A stretch of 64,000 nt of DNA from Thermoanaerobaculia bacterium (lineage in GTDB: Bacteria; Acidobacteriota; Thermoanaerobaculia; Multivoradales; JAIOJS01), in NCBI GenBank assembly GCA_030429235.1, contig JAUIDB010000025.1:1-64000 (forward strand), given 5' to 3'. Positions within the stretch are counted from its first letter, which is position 1, and each line of letters opens with the position of its first letter. The notes below the pieces were generated by a model that saw only the letters and a program-made list of their open reading frames with translations, was not told the origin of the DNA and ran no database searches. The translations under genes and the position numbers were made by a program. This document shows positions 55,956 through 64,000 of the stretch, piece after piece.

Positions 55956-57794
55956 ATGACCCACTCCCGCGCCGTCACCGAGGTCGCTTCCTTCCGCTGG
56001 CTCGGAGGACTCCACCTCCCAGGGCTGCTAGGGGCCGCACTCCTCGTCGGATGCCAGCCGCCGACGGTGGAGGAGACTCCACCGCCTCCGGCGAAGCCTC
56101 CGGTTCTCTTCGAACTGGCCACGAACACGGGGCTGGAGTTCGAGCATCGCAGTGGTCAGTTTGGCCGACTCCTGCTTCCCGAGGTGATGGGGGGTGGAGG
56201 CGGCTGGATCGACTACGACCGGGACGGTGACCTCGATCTCTATCTGGTCCAGGGCCAGTACCTGGATCCAGAGTGGAGGGAAGGGAGCCCCGCGGCTGGC
56301 GACGTTCTCCACGACCGTCTGTATCGCAACGAGTTGGTCTCGGCCGACCCGGCGGTGGCCGGGAGGTTGTCATTCACCGACGTCACGAGCCAGAGCGGTC
56401 TCACGGCCACTTCCGGCTACGGAATGGGGGTCGCGGTGGGAGATCTGAACAACGACGGTTGGGACGACCTGTACGTGACCAACCTCGGGTCGAATCAGCT
56501 CTGGCTGAACGAGGGCCCAGGGCCCGACGGGACGGTGTCGTTCCGAGATGCCACGACCGTAACCGGGACCGACGATCCTCGCTGGTCTACCAGCGCGGCC
56601 TTCGTCGATGTAGACCACGACGGCTGGCTCGATCTCTACGTCGTGAACTACGTCGACTTCGAGGCCACCAGCGACAAGCGTTGTGTCACCGAAACTGGTA
56701 CTCCCGACTACTGCGGGCCGCGCAGCTACCAACCGGTCACCGATCGGCTCTGGCGCAATCTCGGTCTCGACGCGCAAGGTGAGGTCCACTTCGAGGATCT
56801 CTCTGCGTCGGCGGGATTGCTCGAGGTCGCCGGTCCTGGTCTCGGAGTCGTGGCCGGTGATTTCGACGGCGATGGCCAGATCGACCTCTACGTGGCCAAC
56901 GATCAGGCGCAGAACCACCTTTGGTTGAACCCCGACGGGAACGGACGGTTGCGTGAGGTGGGCCTTGCGTCTGGTAGCGCCCTCGACAGCCAAGGGCGAG
57001 CCCAGGCCAGCATGGGAATCGACGCCGGCGACATCGATGGCGACGGGGATCTCGACCTTTTCATGACGCACCTCATCCAGGAGGTGAACACTCTCTATCT
57101 GAACGATGGACGAGGGCTGTTCGCAGATCGCTCGGCGGCCACGGGGGTCGGCCCCCCCTCGATCGCAACGACCGGCTTTGGGACGGGACTGCTCGACGTC
57201 GAAAACGACGGAGATCTCGATCTCGTGGTGGTCAACGGCGAGGTGCGACAGATTCCCGAGCAGCGGGACGCCGGCGATCCGTTCCCCATGAAGCAGCCCA
57301 ATCAGCTCTTTCTCAGCGACGGCCGGAACCCTCCGACCTTCTCGGACCGCAGTCAGGGCGTGCCGGCCTTTGCCGACTCCCTGGTCAGCCGAGGAGCCAT
57401 CGTGGGCGACGTGGACAACGACGGGGACTCCGACATCCTGGTGACCAATCTCGAGGGTCGGGTACAGCTCTTGCTGAATCGGACCGGCAATCAGGCTCCC
57501 TGGCTCGGACTCGAACTGCGAGGTCGATCCGGGCGCCACCTGCTGGGGGCCCGCGCCGCCCTCCGGGTCGGGGGACAGGTCCTGAGCACGAGGTGGGCCC
57601 ACAGCGATGGCGGCTACCTGACGGCGCGCGATCCTCGCGTACTGTTTGGGCTCGGGCGGGATCGGCGGCCAGAAGGATCGGGGCTGGAGGTTCGAATTCA
57701 GTGGCCGAGTGGAGTCTGCGAGAGCTGGCCTGGCCTCGAAGCGGGGAGGTACCACCCTCTGACGGAGGGCAGTGGGGTATCGGAGGCGTGCTGA
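55956..57794 (+). CDS. CRTAC1-like FG-GAP lipoprotein with ASPIC/UnbV C-terminus
   Basis: A 612-residue lipoprotein (lipobox ALLVGC) from ATG 55956. It contains repeated FG-GAP/VCBS propeller blades: DYDRDGDLDLYLV, DLNNDGWDDLYVTN, DVDHDGWLDLYVVN, DFDGDGQIDLYVAN, DIDGDGDLDLFM, DVENDGDLDLVVVN and DVDNDGDSDILVTN, followed by an ASPIC/UnbV-type C-terminal region (LGARAALRVGGQ, HSDGGYLTARDPRVLFGLG). These are extracellular Ca-binding propeller proteins common in acidobacteria. The stop overlaps the GTG start of a TPR lipoprotein, the usual pairing of this family. Function in transport or polymer binding is not established. Confidence 0.88.
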   Translation: MTHSRAVTEVASFRWLGGLHLPGLLGAALLVGCQPPTVEETPPPPAKPPVLFELATNTGLEFEHRSGQFGRLLLPEVMGGGGGWIDYDRDGDLDLYLVQGQYLDPEWREGSPAAGDVLHDRLYRNELVSADPAVAGRLSFTDVTSQSGLTATSGYGMGVAVGDLNNDGWDDLYVTNLGSNQLWLNEGPGPDGTVSFRDATTVTGTDDPRWSTSAAFVDVDHDGWLDLYVVNYVDFEATSDKRCVTETGTPDYCGPRSYQPVTDRLWRNLGLDAQGEVHFEDLSASAGLLEVAGPGLGVVAGDFDGDGQIDLYVANDQAQNHLWLNPDGNGRLREVGLASGSALDSQGRAQASMGIDAGDIDGDGDLDLFMTHLIQEVNTLYLNDGRGLFADRSAATGVGPPSIATTGFGTGLLDVENDGDLDLVVVNGEVRQIPEQRDAGDPFPMKQPNQLFLSDGRNPPTFSDRSQGVPAFADSLVSRGAIVGDVDNDGDSDILVTNLEGRVQLLLNRTGNQAPWLGLELRGRSGRHLLGARAALRVGGQVLSTRWAHSDGGYLTARDPRVLFGLGRDRRPEGSGLEVRIQWPSGVCESWPGLEAGRYHPLTEGSGVSEAC

Positions 57795-58954
57795 ACCGAG
57801 GCCGGCCAAGTTGCCCGAGACGTCGGCTCGCCTGGCTGCTGTTTGCGTCAGTCCTGATCGGAGGGTGCGCCGAGCCCGAAGGGCCTGCGCTCGAGCCTTC
57901 AGCCACTGTCCAGGCCACGAGGGTGCCGGTTCCAGATCTCTCGACTATGGAACCCGGCGTGGCCGATCAGATCCGACAGCGCTACGAGTCGCTCGTCCAT
58001 CAGCTGGGCGACCCCGAAGTCTCTCCCCTGACCGTGGCCCGAGGTTTCGGCCAACTGGGGAGCATCTACCGGGCCTATCGGCTCCTTCCCGAGGCCGAGG
58101 AGTGTTTCGCTTCGGCGGTGCGGTTCGATCCGAAGAATGCCCGCTGGCACTACTTCCTGGGTCATGTCACAAGGTCCCAAGGGCGGCTGAGCGAGTCGGA
58201 TGCCAGCTTCCGACGCACCCTCGAGCTACGGCCCGAGGACGTACCGACCCTGGTGTGGCTGGCCGAGAACGCCTTGGATCAGAGGGATCTGGAGGTCGCC
58301 GAGCAGCACTTCGAGCGGGCCGTCCGGCTGCGGCCTCAGAGCGCCAGAGCCCACTTCGGACGCGGCCGAGTCGAACTCGAAAGGGGAGAAGTGCGGGCGG
58401 CGCTCGATCACCTCGAGGCGGCCCTTGCCCTCCAACCGGAGGCTACTCCGATTCTCTACACTCTCGGTCTGACCTGGAGCCGGCTCGGAGACCCTGACCA
58501 AGCAGACTCCTTCTTCGCGCGGGTGCCCGACGACGATCGGGCTCGGATTCCCATCGCCTTCGACGACCCGTTGCTGAGAGAGGTGGCGGACCTCCGGGAG
58601 AGCGCCCAGAGTTTCGCCCTGAGTGCGCAGAAGGCGATCTCCCAACGGCGCTACGACGTCGCCGTGCGGGACTTGCAGCGGGCCGTCGAGCTGGCTCCCG
58701 AGCGATCCGATACGAGGTACAACCTGGCCGCGTGTCTGCTGCTCCTCGATCGCCGGGATGAAGCTCAGGGGCACCTGGAACGGTTGGTTGCCATCGATCC
58801 TCACTACGTCCAGGGTTTCCTCCTCCTGGGGCGGGTCTACACCGTCTCCGGCGATCTCGAGCAGGCCGAGCAGGTCCTGCTTCGGGCGCAGGAGTTGGAC
58901 CCCGGGCTGACCGCAGGTCCTCTCGACGAAGTGCGAAGACTACGAGGTCGTTAG
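57788..58954 (+). CDS. TPR-repeat lipoprotein
   Basis: A 388-residue lipoprotein starting at GTG 57788 inside the preceding gene, with lipobox LIGGC. It is almost entirely tetratricopeptide repeats: LPEAEECFASAVRFDPKNAR, LSESDASFRRTLELRPEDVP, LEVAEQHFERAVRLRPQSAR and VRAALDHLEAALALQPEATP are four successive units of 34 residues, with more after residue 300. It would act as an extracytoplasmic protein-protein scaffold for its CRTAC1-like partner. No catalytic domain is seen. Confidence 0.85.
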   Translation: MLNRGRPSCPRRRLAWLLFASVLIGGCAEPEGPALEPSATVQATRVPVPDLSTMEPGVADQIRQRYESLVHQLGDPEVSPLTVARGFGQLGSIYRAYRLLPEAEECFASAVRFDPKNARWHYFLGHVTRSQGRLSESDASFRRTLELRPEDVPTLVWLAENALDQRDLEVAEQHFERAVRLRPQSARAHFGRGRVELERGEVRAALDHLEAALALQPEATPILYTLGLTWSRLGDPDQADSFFARVPDDDRARIPIAFDDPLLREVADLRESAQSFALSAQKAISQRRYDVAVRDLQRAVELAPERSDTRYNLAACLLLLDRRDEAQGHLERLVAIDPHYVQGFLLLGRVYTVSGDLEQAEQVLLRAQELDPGLTAGPLDEVRRLRGR

Positions 58955-59066
58955 TTCCTTCAGACTAGGAGACAGCGATTGTGTGCCGTGGTTGGGTTGG
59001 ACCGGAGACCGCGGTAGTGTTTTGAGCGTCGCAGGCGGAAACTCATCTCAGAAGGAGGTCCAGACT

Positions 59067-59840
59067 ATGCCGAGCGTACCCTTCGAGTCTCGAGCCATCG
59101 ACTACGACAGCGTAGCCGAGCTCTACGACGTCTACGTGGGCGCGGACTACGACTTCGACTTCTTTCGCCGCCAGGTCGAGGATGTACAGGGCCCCGTCCT
59201 GGAACTCACTTCGGGTACCGGGCGCCTGTCGTTGCCCCTGCTCGAGGCCGGGGCGGAGTTGGCCTGCCTCGACATCTCGCGCCAGATGCTCGAGATCCTC
59301 GATCGCAAGCTCAAGGCGCGTGGATTCCAGGCCGAGCTCCTCTGCCAGGACCTCTGCAGCCTGTCGATCGACGCCCGATTCGAACTCGCGATCTTGCCGT
59401 TCCACTCGTTTATGGAGATCGTGGGACAAGAGCGCCAACGGGCAGCCCTGGCGGCCGTGTTCTCGGCACTGGTGCCGCGAGGGCGGTTCCTGTGCACAAT
59501 GCACAATCCCACGGTGCGTCGACGGGCCGTCGATGGCAGCCTGCGACTGGTGGGTGAGTTTCCTTTGGGTGAAGATCGCCTGGTGGTGTCGGGCCAGGAA
59601 GGGGGCGGAGACCCTGTGGTCGAGCGGTTGCAGTACTTCGAGTGTTACGGCCCCGATGACCTGCTGCGCTGGAAGCGACTCCTGAGGATGGAGTTCGAGC
59701 TGATCGAGAAAACCACCTTCGAGACGATGGCACGCGAGACTGGCTTTCTGGTCGAGCGAGTCTACGGCGACTACCAGGGCTCGGAGTTCGACGCGGCAGA
59801 GAGTCCGGCGATGATCTGGGATCTGCGGCGGGAGAGTTGA
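59067..59840 (+). CDS. Class I SAM-dependent methyltransferase
   Basis: A 257-residue soluble enzyme. The SAM-binding motif I is VLELTSGTGRLSLPLLEAGA, motif II LACLDISRQMLEILDRKLKA, and the region after is LAILPFHSFMEIVGQERQRA. AAGGAGGT lies 8 bases before the ATG, an excellent ribosome-binding site. Methyl acceptor unknown. It is an isolated gene after the TPR lipoprotein, with about 110 bases before it. Confidence 0.87.
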   Translation: MPSVPFESRAIDYDSVAELYDVYVGADYDFDFFRRQVEDVQGPVLELTSGTGRLSLPLLEAGAELACLDISRQMLEILDRKLKARGFQAELLCQDLCSLSIDARFELAILPFHSFMEIVGQERQRAALAAVFSALVPRGRFLCTMHNPTVRRRAVDGSLRLVGEFPLGEDRLVVSGQEGGGDPVVERLQYFECYGPDDLLRWKRLLRMEFELIEKTTFETMARETGFLVERVYGDYQGSEFDAAESPAMIWDLRRES

Positions 59841-59913
59841 CGTGGCCCAGCCGGAGGTCGGGGGCGCAGGCGAGCCCGCCTGGACCGCTCGGGGCAGTGG
59901 CTTCGGCTACCGC

Positions 59914-59919
59914 TATACT
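59914..59919 (+). promoter_or_regulatory. Possible -10 (TATACT) of the repeat-protein gene
   Basis: TATACT lies about 35 bases before the GTG start and AAGGA is near the start codon, so a normal short leader is expected. No -35 consensus is found. Confidence 0.4.
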
Positions 59920-59954
59920 TCGGGTCTCTTCCCCCTCTTCACAAGGAATCCGTC

Positions 59955-61355
59955 GTGCCACGATCTATCTTCTGTCTCGGTCTCTTCGTTCTGCTCGCCT
60001 TGCCCTCGCTGGCCCAGGATGACGGCGTCACTTCCAGTCGCCGGACGGGAGCGGCTCCCGAACGGGGTGGCCCCTTCGACATCACCGTGCACTACACGAA
60101 CATCTCGGGGGATCCCTCGGCGGCCGTCCCCGGCATGCCGGGAGTTTTCTTCGATCCGGGTACCTCGACCACTCACTTCGATCGGGTCTACGGCAGTGCC
60201 AACGGGCACTGGGCGCTGACCGCCCTCACCGACCAGGCGACTACCCTGGACGAGATACTGCTCGTCGACGACGTGGTGGTCGCGCAGGAAGGGACTGCCG
60301 CCAGTTGGGCCGCCGGCGAGAACGTGGGACTGTTGGACACTCAGGTCCGAGTCAACGACTCTGGCGACTGGGTCTTCGCCACCAACACCGACGGACCGAC
60401 CGGAACCGACGAGTACCTGCTCTTGGGTAGTGGCGGCGGAATCAGCGTCGTCGCCCAGGAGGGGGCTGCCATACCCGCCCTGGCGGGAGCCTTTTGGGGT
60501 AGCACCATCGAGTCGGGGGTGATCCTGAACTCCGGGGTGGTGGGTCTGGTGTCGGACTCGATCACCGGGGCCGGGGTGACCACGACCGACAACGAGATCC
60601 TGGTCCAGGGTTCCACTCTGCTGGGTCGCGAGGGGATCACGGTGCCGGGCGGACAGGTTGGGAGCGAGCCCTGGGACAACTTCGATCTGTCGGACATCTG
60701 GATGAGCGCCGATGGCCTGCACTGGTTGGCGCAAGGTGATCTCACCGGGGCGACCGCCACCGACGATGTCGTCGTCGTCGACGGTGCGGTGGTCATCCAA
60801 GAGGGGGTGATCCTGGCGGGGTCCGGCTTTGCCAATCCCGTCGATGGGTCGGGGATCGTCGGCGTGCACATGACGGCCGGGGGGCAGTGGTACGCCCGCG
60901 GCAACAACGACACGACCGAACAGGACTGGATCTACGGTTCGGGCGGCCTGATCACTTCCGGCGGCAGCCCGATCTTCGGGGGAGCGGCAGAAGTCTGGGA
61001 CGACACCGACTTCAGCGATCTCTTCTTCCTGCACGTCGGCAACTCCAACGGAGACTTCGTGATCGGTGGTGTGACCGACGCCGCGTCGAGCGCCAACGGC
61101 GTTCTCGTCCTGAACGACACCACGGTGGTCGTGCGCGAGAGCGACCCGATCGACCTCGATGGCAACGGCATGTTCGACGACGACACCTTCTTCGACACCT
61201 TCGGCAACGACGACGCGCACCTCACCGATGCCGGCATCCTCTACCTGGTCGCCACGATCAAGGACGGTACGGACACGAGAGTCGGACAGGGGTTGTTCTC
61301 TATCGACCTGACCTCGGTGGTGCCGGTGGAGCTGCTCTCTTTCGAGGTCGACTGA
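59955..61355 (+). CDS. Secreted protein of about six tandem repeats
   Basis: A 466-residue exported protein (signal peptide FCLGLFVLLALPSLAQ) starting at GTG 59955. From about residue 95 it shows at least six repeats of 52-62 residues with the pattern of a hydrophobic strand, a short turn and a second strand, most ending in EG or similar: ILLVDDVVVAQEG, LLLGSGGGISVVAQEG, ILVQGSTLLGREG, VVVVDGAVVIQEG, WIYGSGGLITSGG and VLVLNDTTVVVRES. The chain ends in VPVELLSFEVD, which recalls the PVEL-SF start of some C-terminal sorting domains, although here it is the very end. Function unknown; a surface beta-propeller or beta-helix is likely. Confidence 0.76.
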   Translation: MPRSIFCLGLFVLLALPSLAQDDGVTSSRRTGAAPERGGPFDITVHYTNISGDPSAAVPGMPGVFFDPGTSTTHFDRVYGSANGHWALTALTDQATTLDEILLVDDVVVAQEGTAASWAAGENVGLLDTQVRVNDSGDWVFATNTDGPTGTDEYLLLGSGGGISVVAQEGAAIPALAGAFWGSTIESGVILNSGVVGLVSDSITGAGVTTTDNEILVQGSTLLGREGITVPGGQVGSEPWDNFDLSDIWMSADGLHWLAQGDLTGATATDDVVVVDGAVVIQEGVILAGSGFANPVDGSGIVGVHMTAGGQWYARGNNDTTEQDWIYGSGGLITSGGSPIFGGAAEVWDDTDFSDLFFLHVGNSNGDFVIGGVTDAASSANGVLVLNDTTVVVRESDPIDLDGNGMFDDDTFFDTFGNDDAHLTDAGILYLVATIKDGTDTRVGQGLFSIDLTSVVPVELLSFEVD

Positions 61356-61382
61356 GGCCTCCGGCCCCGAGGCCGGCGCCTC
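61354..61382 (+). terminator. GC-rich hairpin at the stop codon
   Basis: CCGGCC and GGCCGG pair around a 4-base loop, flanked by GAGGC and GCCTC. No T run follows, so it may stop transcription only weakly or slow RNA decay. Confidence 0.45.
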
Positions 61383-61527
61383 GTCGGCTCTAGGGTCGAG
61401 ACAGCGTCCGGTGCAGACCCCCGGTCGCGGACAGGGCCTCCAACTCGAGGCTACGGCCGGGTGGAGCGGGCGGTGCCCCGTGGTAACGTCTCGCGGTGCC
61501 GACCCATCGACCCCTCCGATCGATCCG

Positions 61528-64000
61528 GTGAGTTCGCCGGAACCTCCCACCCGAGTCCGGGGCGTCGACGGCGGTGCCGGCTCTCAGGACGCCGGTGTCC
61601 CGTCTGGTCTGCCGCCGGTCTTTCTGCAGGGAGAACGGGTGGCGGGCCGCTTCGAGATCCGACGGTTCCTGGGACAGGGAGGGATGGGGCAGGTCTTCGA
61701 GGCCTGGGACCAGGAACTCCAGACGCTGGTGGCGGTCAAGGTGGTCCGACCGGACCGCACCGATGACGGCAGTCTCGAGCGCCGGTTCCGGGCGGAGGTC
61801 GAGATTGCTCGGCGGGTCACTCACCGCCATGTGTGTCGAGTGTTCGACCTGTTTCCAGTGACCTCGTCGAGCGGAGACTGGGGCGAGGAGCCCACACCCC
61901 TCCTCCTGCTGACGATGGAGCTGATCGATGGCGAGAACCTGGCGGAGTGGCTGGCGCGGCATGGCGCCCAACCACTCGACCGGGCACTGCCCTGGATCCG
62001 TCAGATGGCCGAGGCCCTCGATGCCGCTCACCAGGCAGGCATCACGCACCGTGACTTCAAGACCTCGAACATCGTGCTGCGGCCGGTCGACGGGGGAGCC
62101 GAGGTGGTGGTCACCGACTTTGGTCTGGCGCGGTCGCACGGCTTGAGCCCAGGGGGAACCGCGGTGGGCTTCGAAGGGACCCCCGACTACGCGGCACCGG
62201 AAGTCCACGCCGGACGCGAGGGAGACCAACGATCGGACCTCTACTCGTTTGGGGCGGTGACCCACGAGTTGCTGACGGGTGTCCTACCCGCCGAGCGATC
62301 CGGCGGTCAGCGCCTCTCACGGCGGATCGAGCGGGTTCTGGACCGCGGCCTCGATCCGGATCCAGCGAATCGGTTCCCCAGTGCGGGGGCGATGGTCGCG
62401 GAGCTCGAACCACCGCACCGCCGGCGACGTGGCTTCGGCCTGATGGCGCTGCTCCTGCTGGTGGCCGTCCTGGCCCTGGTCTGGAGTCGCGGCTCGCCGC
62501 CGCTCTCGAGTGGGGGTGAGCAGACGGAGGAGCGCTGGGAGCGGGCTCGAACGATCTATCGGCAGCTCGAAACGGGCCAGGGCCGCGAGTTCGACGAGAG
62601 CCGCCGCGTGGAAGCCCTGGCCGCCAGTGGCTCGACCACGGAGGCGCTCCGCATGTTGGCCGAGCTACGGTCGGCTCCCGAGCTGAACGCCGAGCGACGA
62701 CTGCGGCTCCTGATGCTGGAGGCGGAAGTGGCGGAGCAGGCGGGGCGATTCCGGGAGCAGAGGGATGCCGCCCGCGCGGCCGGTCGGCTGGCGCGGGCCG
62801 AGGGATGGGCCGCCGATGCGGCGCGAGCCGAGCTGATGGCGGCCACGGCGCTCTATCGGCTTGGGCAGAGCGAAGACGCCGCGCAGCTGGCGCGACCGGC
62901 TCTGGCTCGGCTGGCGGAGGAGGGCGACGAGTGGAGCCGGGCCGAGGCGACCCTGCGGTTCGAACTGCCGTTCCTCTACGAGCAGGACCTGATCACTCCG
63001 GCCGAGGGATTGGAGATCTTTCGCGCCGTCGGCGATCGGGAAGGCGAGGCGCGGCTCCTGATCGCCGAAGCACGCTATCGGCTCGCCGACCACCCGAACC
63101 CGGTCGAACTCGAAGCGGTGGTGGAGCGCGGTCTGGCACTGGCTCGAGAGGTCGGGAGCTTCCGAGCCGAGGCCGAGGCTCTCAATCTGAGTGCGCTCCT
63201 GCGGTGGTCCCAGGGCGACGAAACCGGTTCGGTCGAGGGCTTCCGCGAGGCGCTGCGGGCGGCGCAGGCCAGTGGCGATCAGCGGCGGATCGCCGGCTAC
63301 ACCATGAACCTGGCGCTGCAACTGCAGCACCTCGGAGACTCGCCGGAGATCTGGGAGGGGTTGAACCAGGCCGTCGAGATATTCCGAGGGCTGGGGAGCC
63401 GTGGGGATCTCTCTCGGGCCCTGGCCAACGTCTCCCGCTACCACCGCAACCACGGCGAGCACGAACAGGCCGTGCGGGTCGCCCGAGAGGCGTTGGCCGA
63501 GGCCGAGGCGTTCGGCGATCCGTGGTTGATCCAGAACTCCTGGAGCCTCCTGGCCACGATCTTCGATCGCACCAAGCAGTTCGACCAGGCCCGCGAGGCG
63601 ACCGAAACTGCGCTGGCCCTCGCCCGCACCGAAGAAGAGCGGGACTGGGGGCAGCTACGCATGGCACGGATCGACCGGAGAGCCGGGGAGCCCGCTCGCT
63701 CCGAAGCGCCGATCCGCGAGATCGTGGCCCGACGGCCCCTCGACGTCGCGGACCAGTCCCTCGCCATCTACAGTCGACTGGAACTGGTCAGCCTCTTCGA
63801 GGACCTCGGCCAACCCGAGGCCGCGACCGAACTCCTGGCGGAGGTCCTCCCGTTGATGCTCGACTCCGGAGCCAAGATCCGACGTCTGTCGCGCGCCCGC
63901 CAGGCGGCGCGGCTCCACCTGGCCTTCGGTGGCCAGACCAATCTTCCCGAGGTCTTCGCCACGGCCATTGCCCTGGCCGAAACCGAAGGACGGTTCGACG
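61528..64000 (+). CDS. Ser/Thr kinase with TPR domain (partial, runs off right edge)
   Basis: A receptor kinase open from GTG 61528 to the window end (824 codons). GTG 61480 in the same frame is another possible start; neither has a good ribosome-binding site. The kinase domain has LGQGGMGQVFEA, LVAVKVVR, catalytic loop HRDFKTSN (from H174), TDFGLAR and GTPDYAAPEVHAG. A transmembrane helix lies around residues 304-322 (GLMALLLLVAVLALVW). The rest is a long series of TPR-like helical repeats with Ala-Glu-Arg-rich helices. The ORF track lacks it because no stop is present. The sensor part would face the periplasm. Function unknown. Confidence 0.88.
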   Translation, partial: MSSPEPPTRVRGVDGGAGSQDAGVPSGLPPVFLQGERVAGRFEIRRFLGQGGMGQVFEAWDQELQTLVAVKVVRPDRTDDGSLERRFRAEVEIARRVTHRHVCRVFDLFPVTSSSGDWGEEPTPLLLLTMELIDGENLAEWLARHGAQPLDRALPWIRQMAEALDAAHQAGITHRDFKTSNIVLRPVDGGAEVVVTDFGLARSHGLSPGGTAVGFEGTPDYAAPEVHAGREGDQRSDLYSFGAVTHELLTGVLPAERSGGQRLSRRIERVLDRGLDPDPANRFPSAGAMVAELEPPHRRRRGFGLMALLLLVAVLALVWSRGSPPLSSGGEQTEERWERARTIYRQLETGQGREFDESRRVEALAASGSTTEALRMLAELRSAPELNAERRLRLLMLEAEVAEQAGRFREQRDAARAAGRLARAEGWAADAARAELMAATALYRLGQSEDAAQLARPALARLAEEGDEWSRAEATLRFELPFLYEQDLITPAEGLEIFRAVGDREGEARLLIAEARYRLADHPNPVELEAVVERGLALAREVGSFRAEAEALNLSALLRWSQGDETGSVEGFREALRAAQASGDQRRIAGYTMNLALQLQHLGDSPEIWEGLNQAVEIFRGLGSRGDLSRALANVSRYHRNHGEHEQAVRVAREALAEAEAFGDPWLIQNSWSLLATIFDRTKQFDQAREATETALALARTEEERDWGQLRMARIDRRAGEPARSEAPIREIVARRPLDVADQSLAIYSRLELVSLFEDLGQPEAATELLAEVLPLMLDSGAKIRRLSRARQAARLHLAFGGQTNLPEVFATAIALAETEGRFD

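Noticed and set aside
59913-61550. 545-residue ORF antisense to the repeat protein
   Set aside because: Mirrors the repeats of the plus-strand gene and overlaps the promoter region; low-complexity shadow.

Overview
The window is about 64 kb of high-GC DNA, densely packed on both strands. It looks like a chromosome segment of an environmental Gram-negative bacterium, most probably an acidobacterium (Thermoanaerobaculia-like). That placement is inferred from gene content: five Hanks-type Ser/Thr kinase loci with acidobacterial-style tails (TPR, PD40, FGE-like), a CRTAC1-type FG-GAP protein paired with a TPR lipoprotein, DUF4388, VPT/VPAL...RRR C-terminal anchors, a TonB receptor and outer-membrane efflux parts. 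I recognised no tRNA, rRNA, CRISPR array, transposase or phage structural genes.

Left part (1-17.3 kb): a Ser/Thr kinase running off the left edge and ending in an HTH-like segment; a PuuD-like membrane protein; a DUF47/Pit phosphate-uptake operon; a P-loop/FHA-like/metallophosphatase fusion followed by two secreted FG-GAP-type proteins; an ECF sigma factor with a small membrane protein; and a TetR-controlled efflux operon. In that operon the RND pump and a TolC-like outer-membrane factor form one 1458-residue polypeptide. Two near-identical GC-rich inverted repeats mark the probable TetR operators.

Middle part (17.4-35.7 kb): a beta-barrel porin, a decayed gene remnant, a secreted protein divergent from a TonB-dependent receptor, a kinase-TPR gene broken over three frames, an AlkC-like DNA repair protein with a HAD phosphatase, a tripartite ABC/FtsX/membrane-fusion exporter, an MDMPI/DinB-like protein, a fatty acid desaturase, and a ToxR-like regulator divergent from a secreted trypsin-like protease.

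Right part (35.9-64 kb): a kinase-FGE / DUF4384 / anchored-protein block converging on a large CHAT-TPR lipoprotein; a DUF4388 protein; a leftward cluster holding three DUF2589-type proteins, a zinc ribbon, a small cysteine-containing protein and an HTH protein; a kinase-PD40 receptor; a Fur-KatG peroxide-defence pair; an anchored secreted protein with a strong terminator; the CRTAC1-TPR pair; a methyltransferase; a secreted protein made of about six tandem repeats; and a kinase-TPR protein running off the right edge.

The most unusual points are the RND-TolC fusion with its paired operators, the P-loop/FHA-like/phosphatase fusion, the DUF2589 cluster behind an AT-rich control region, the CHAT/DUF4384/kinase neighbourhood, and the recurrence of -10-like hexamers 6-10 bases before start codons, which suggests frequent leaderless transcription.
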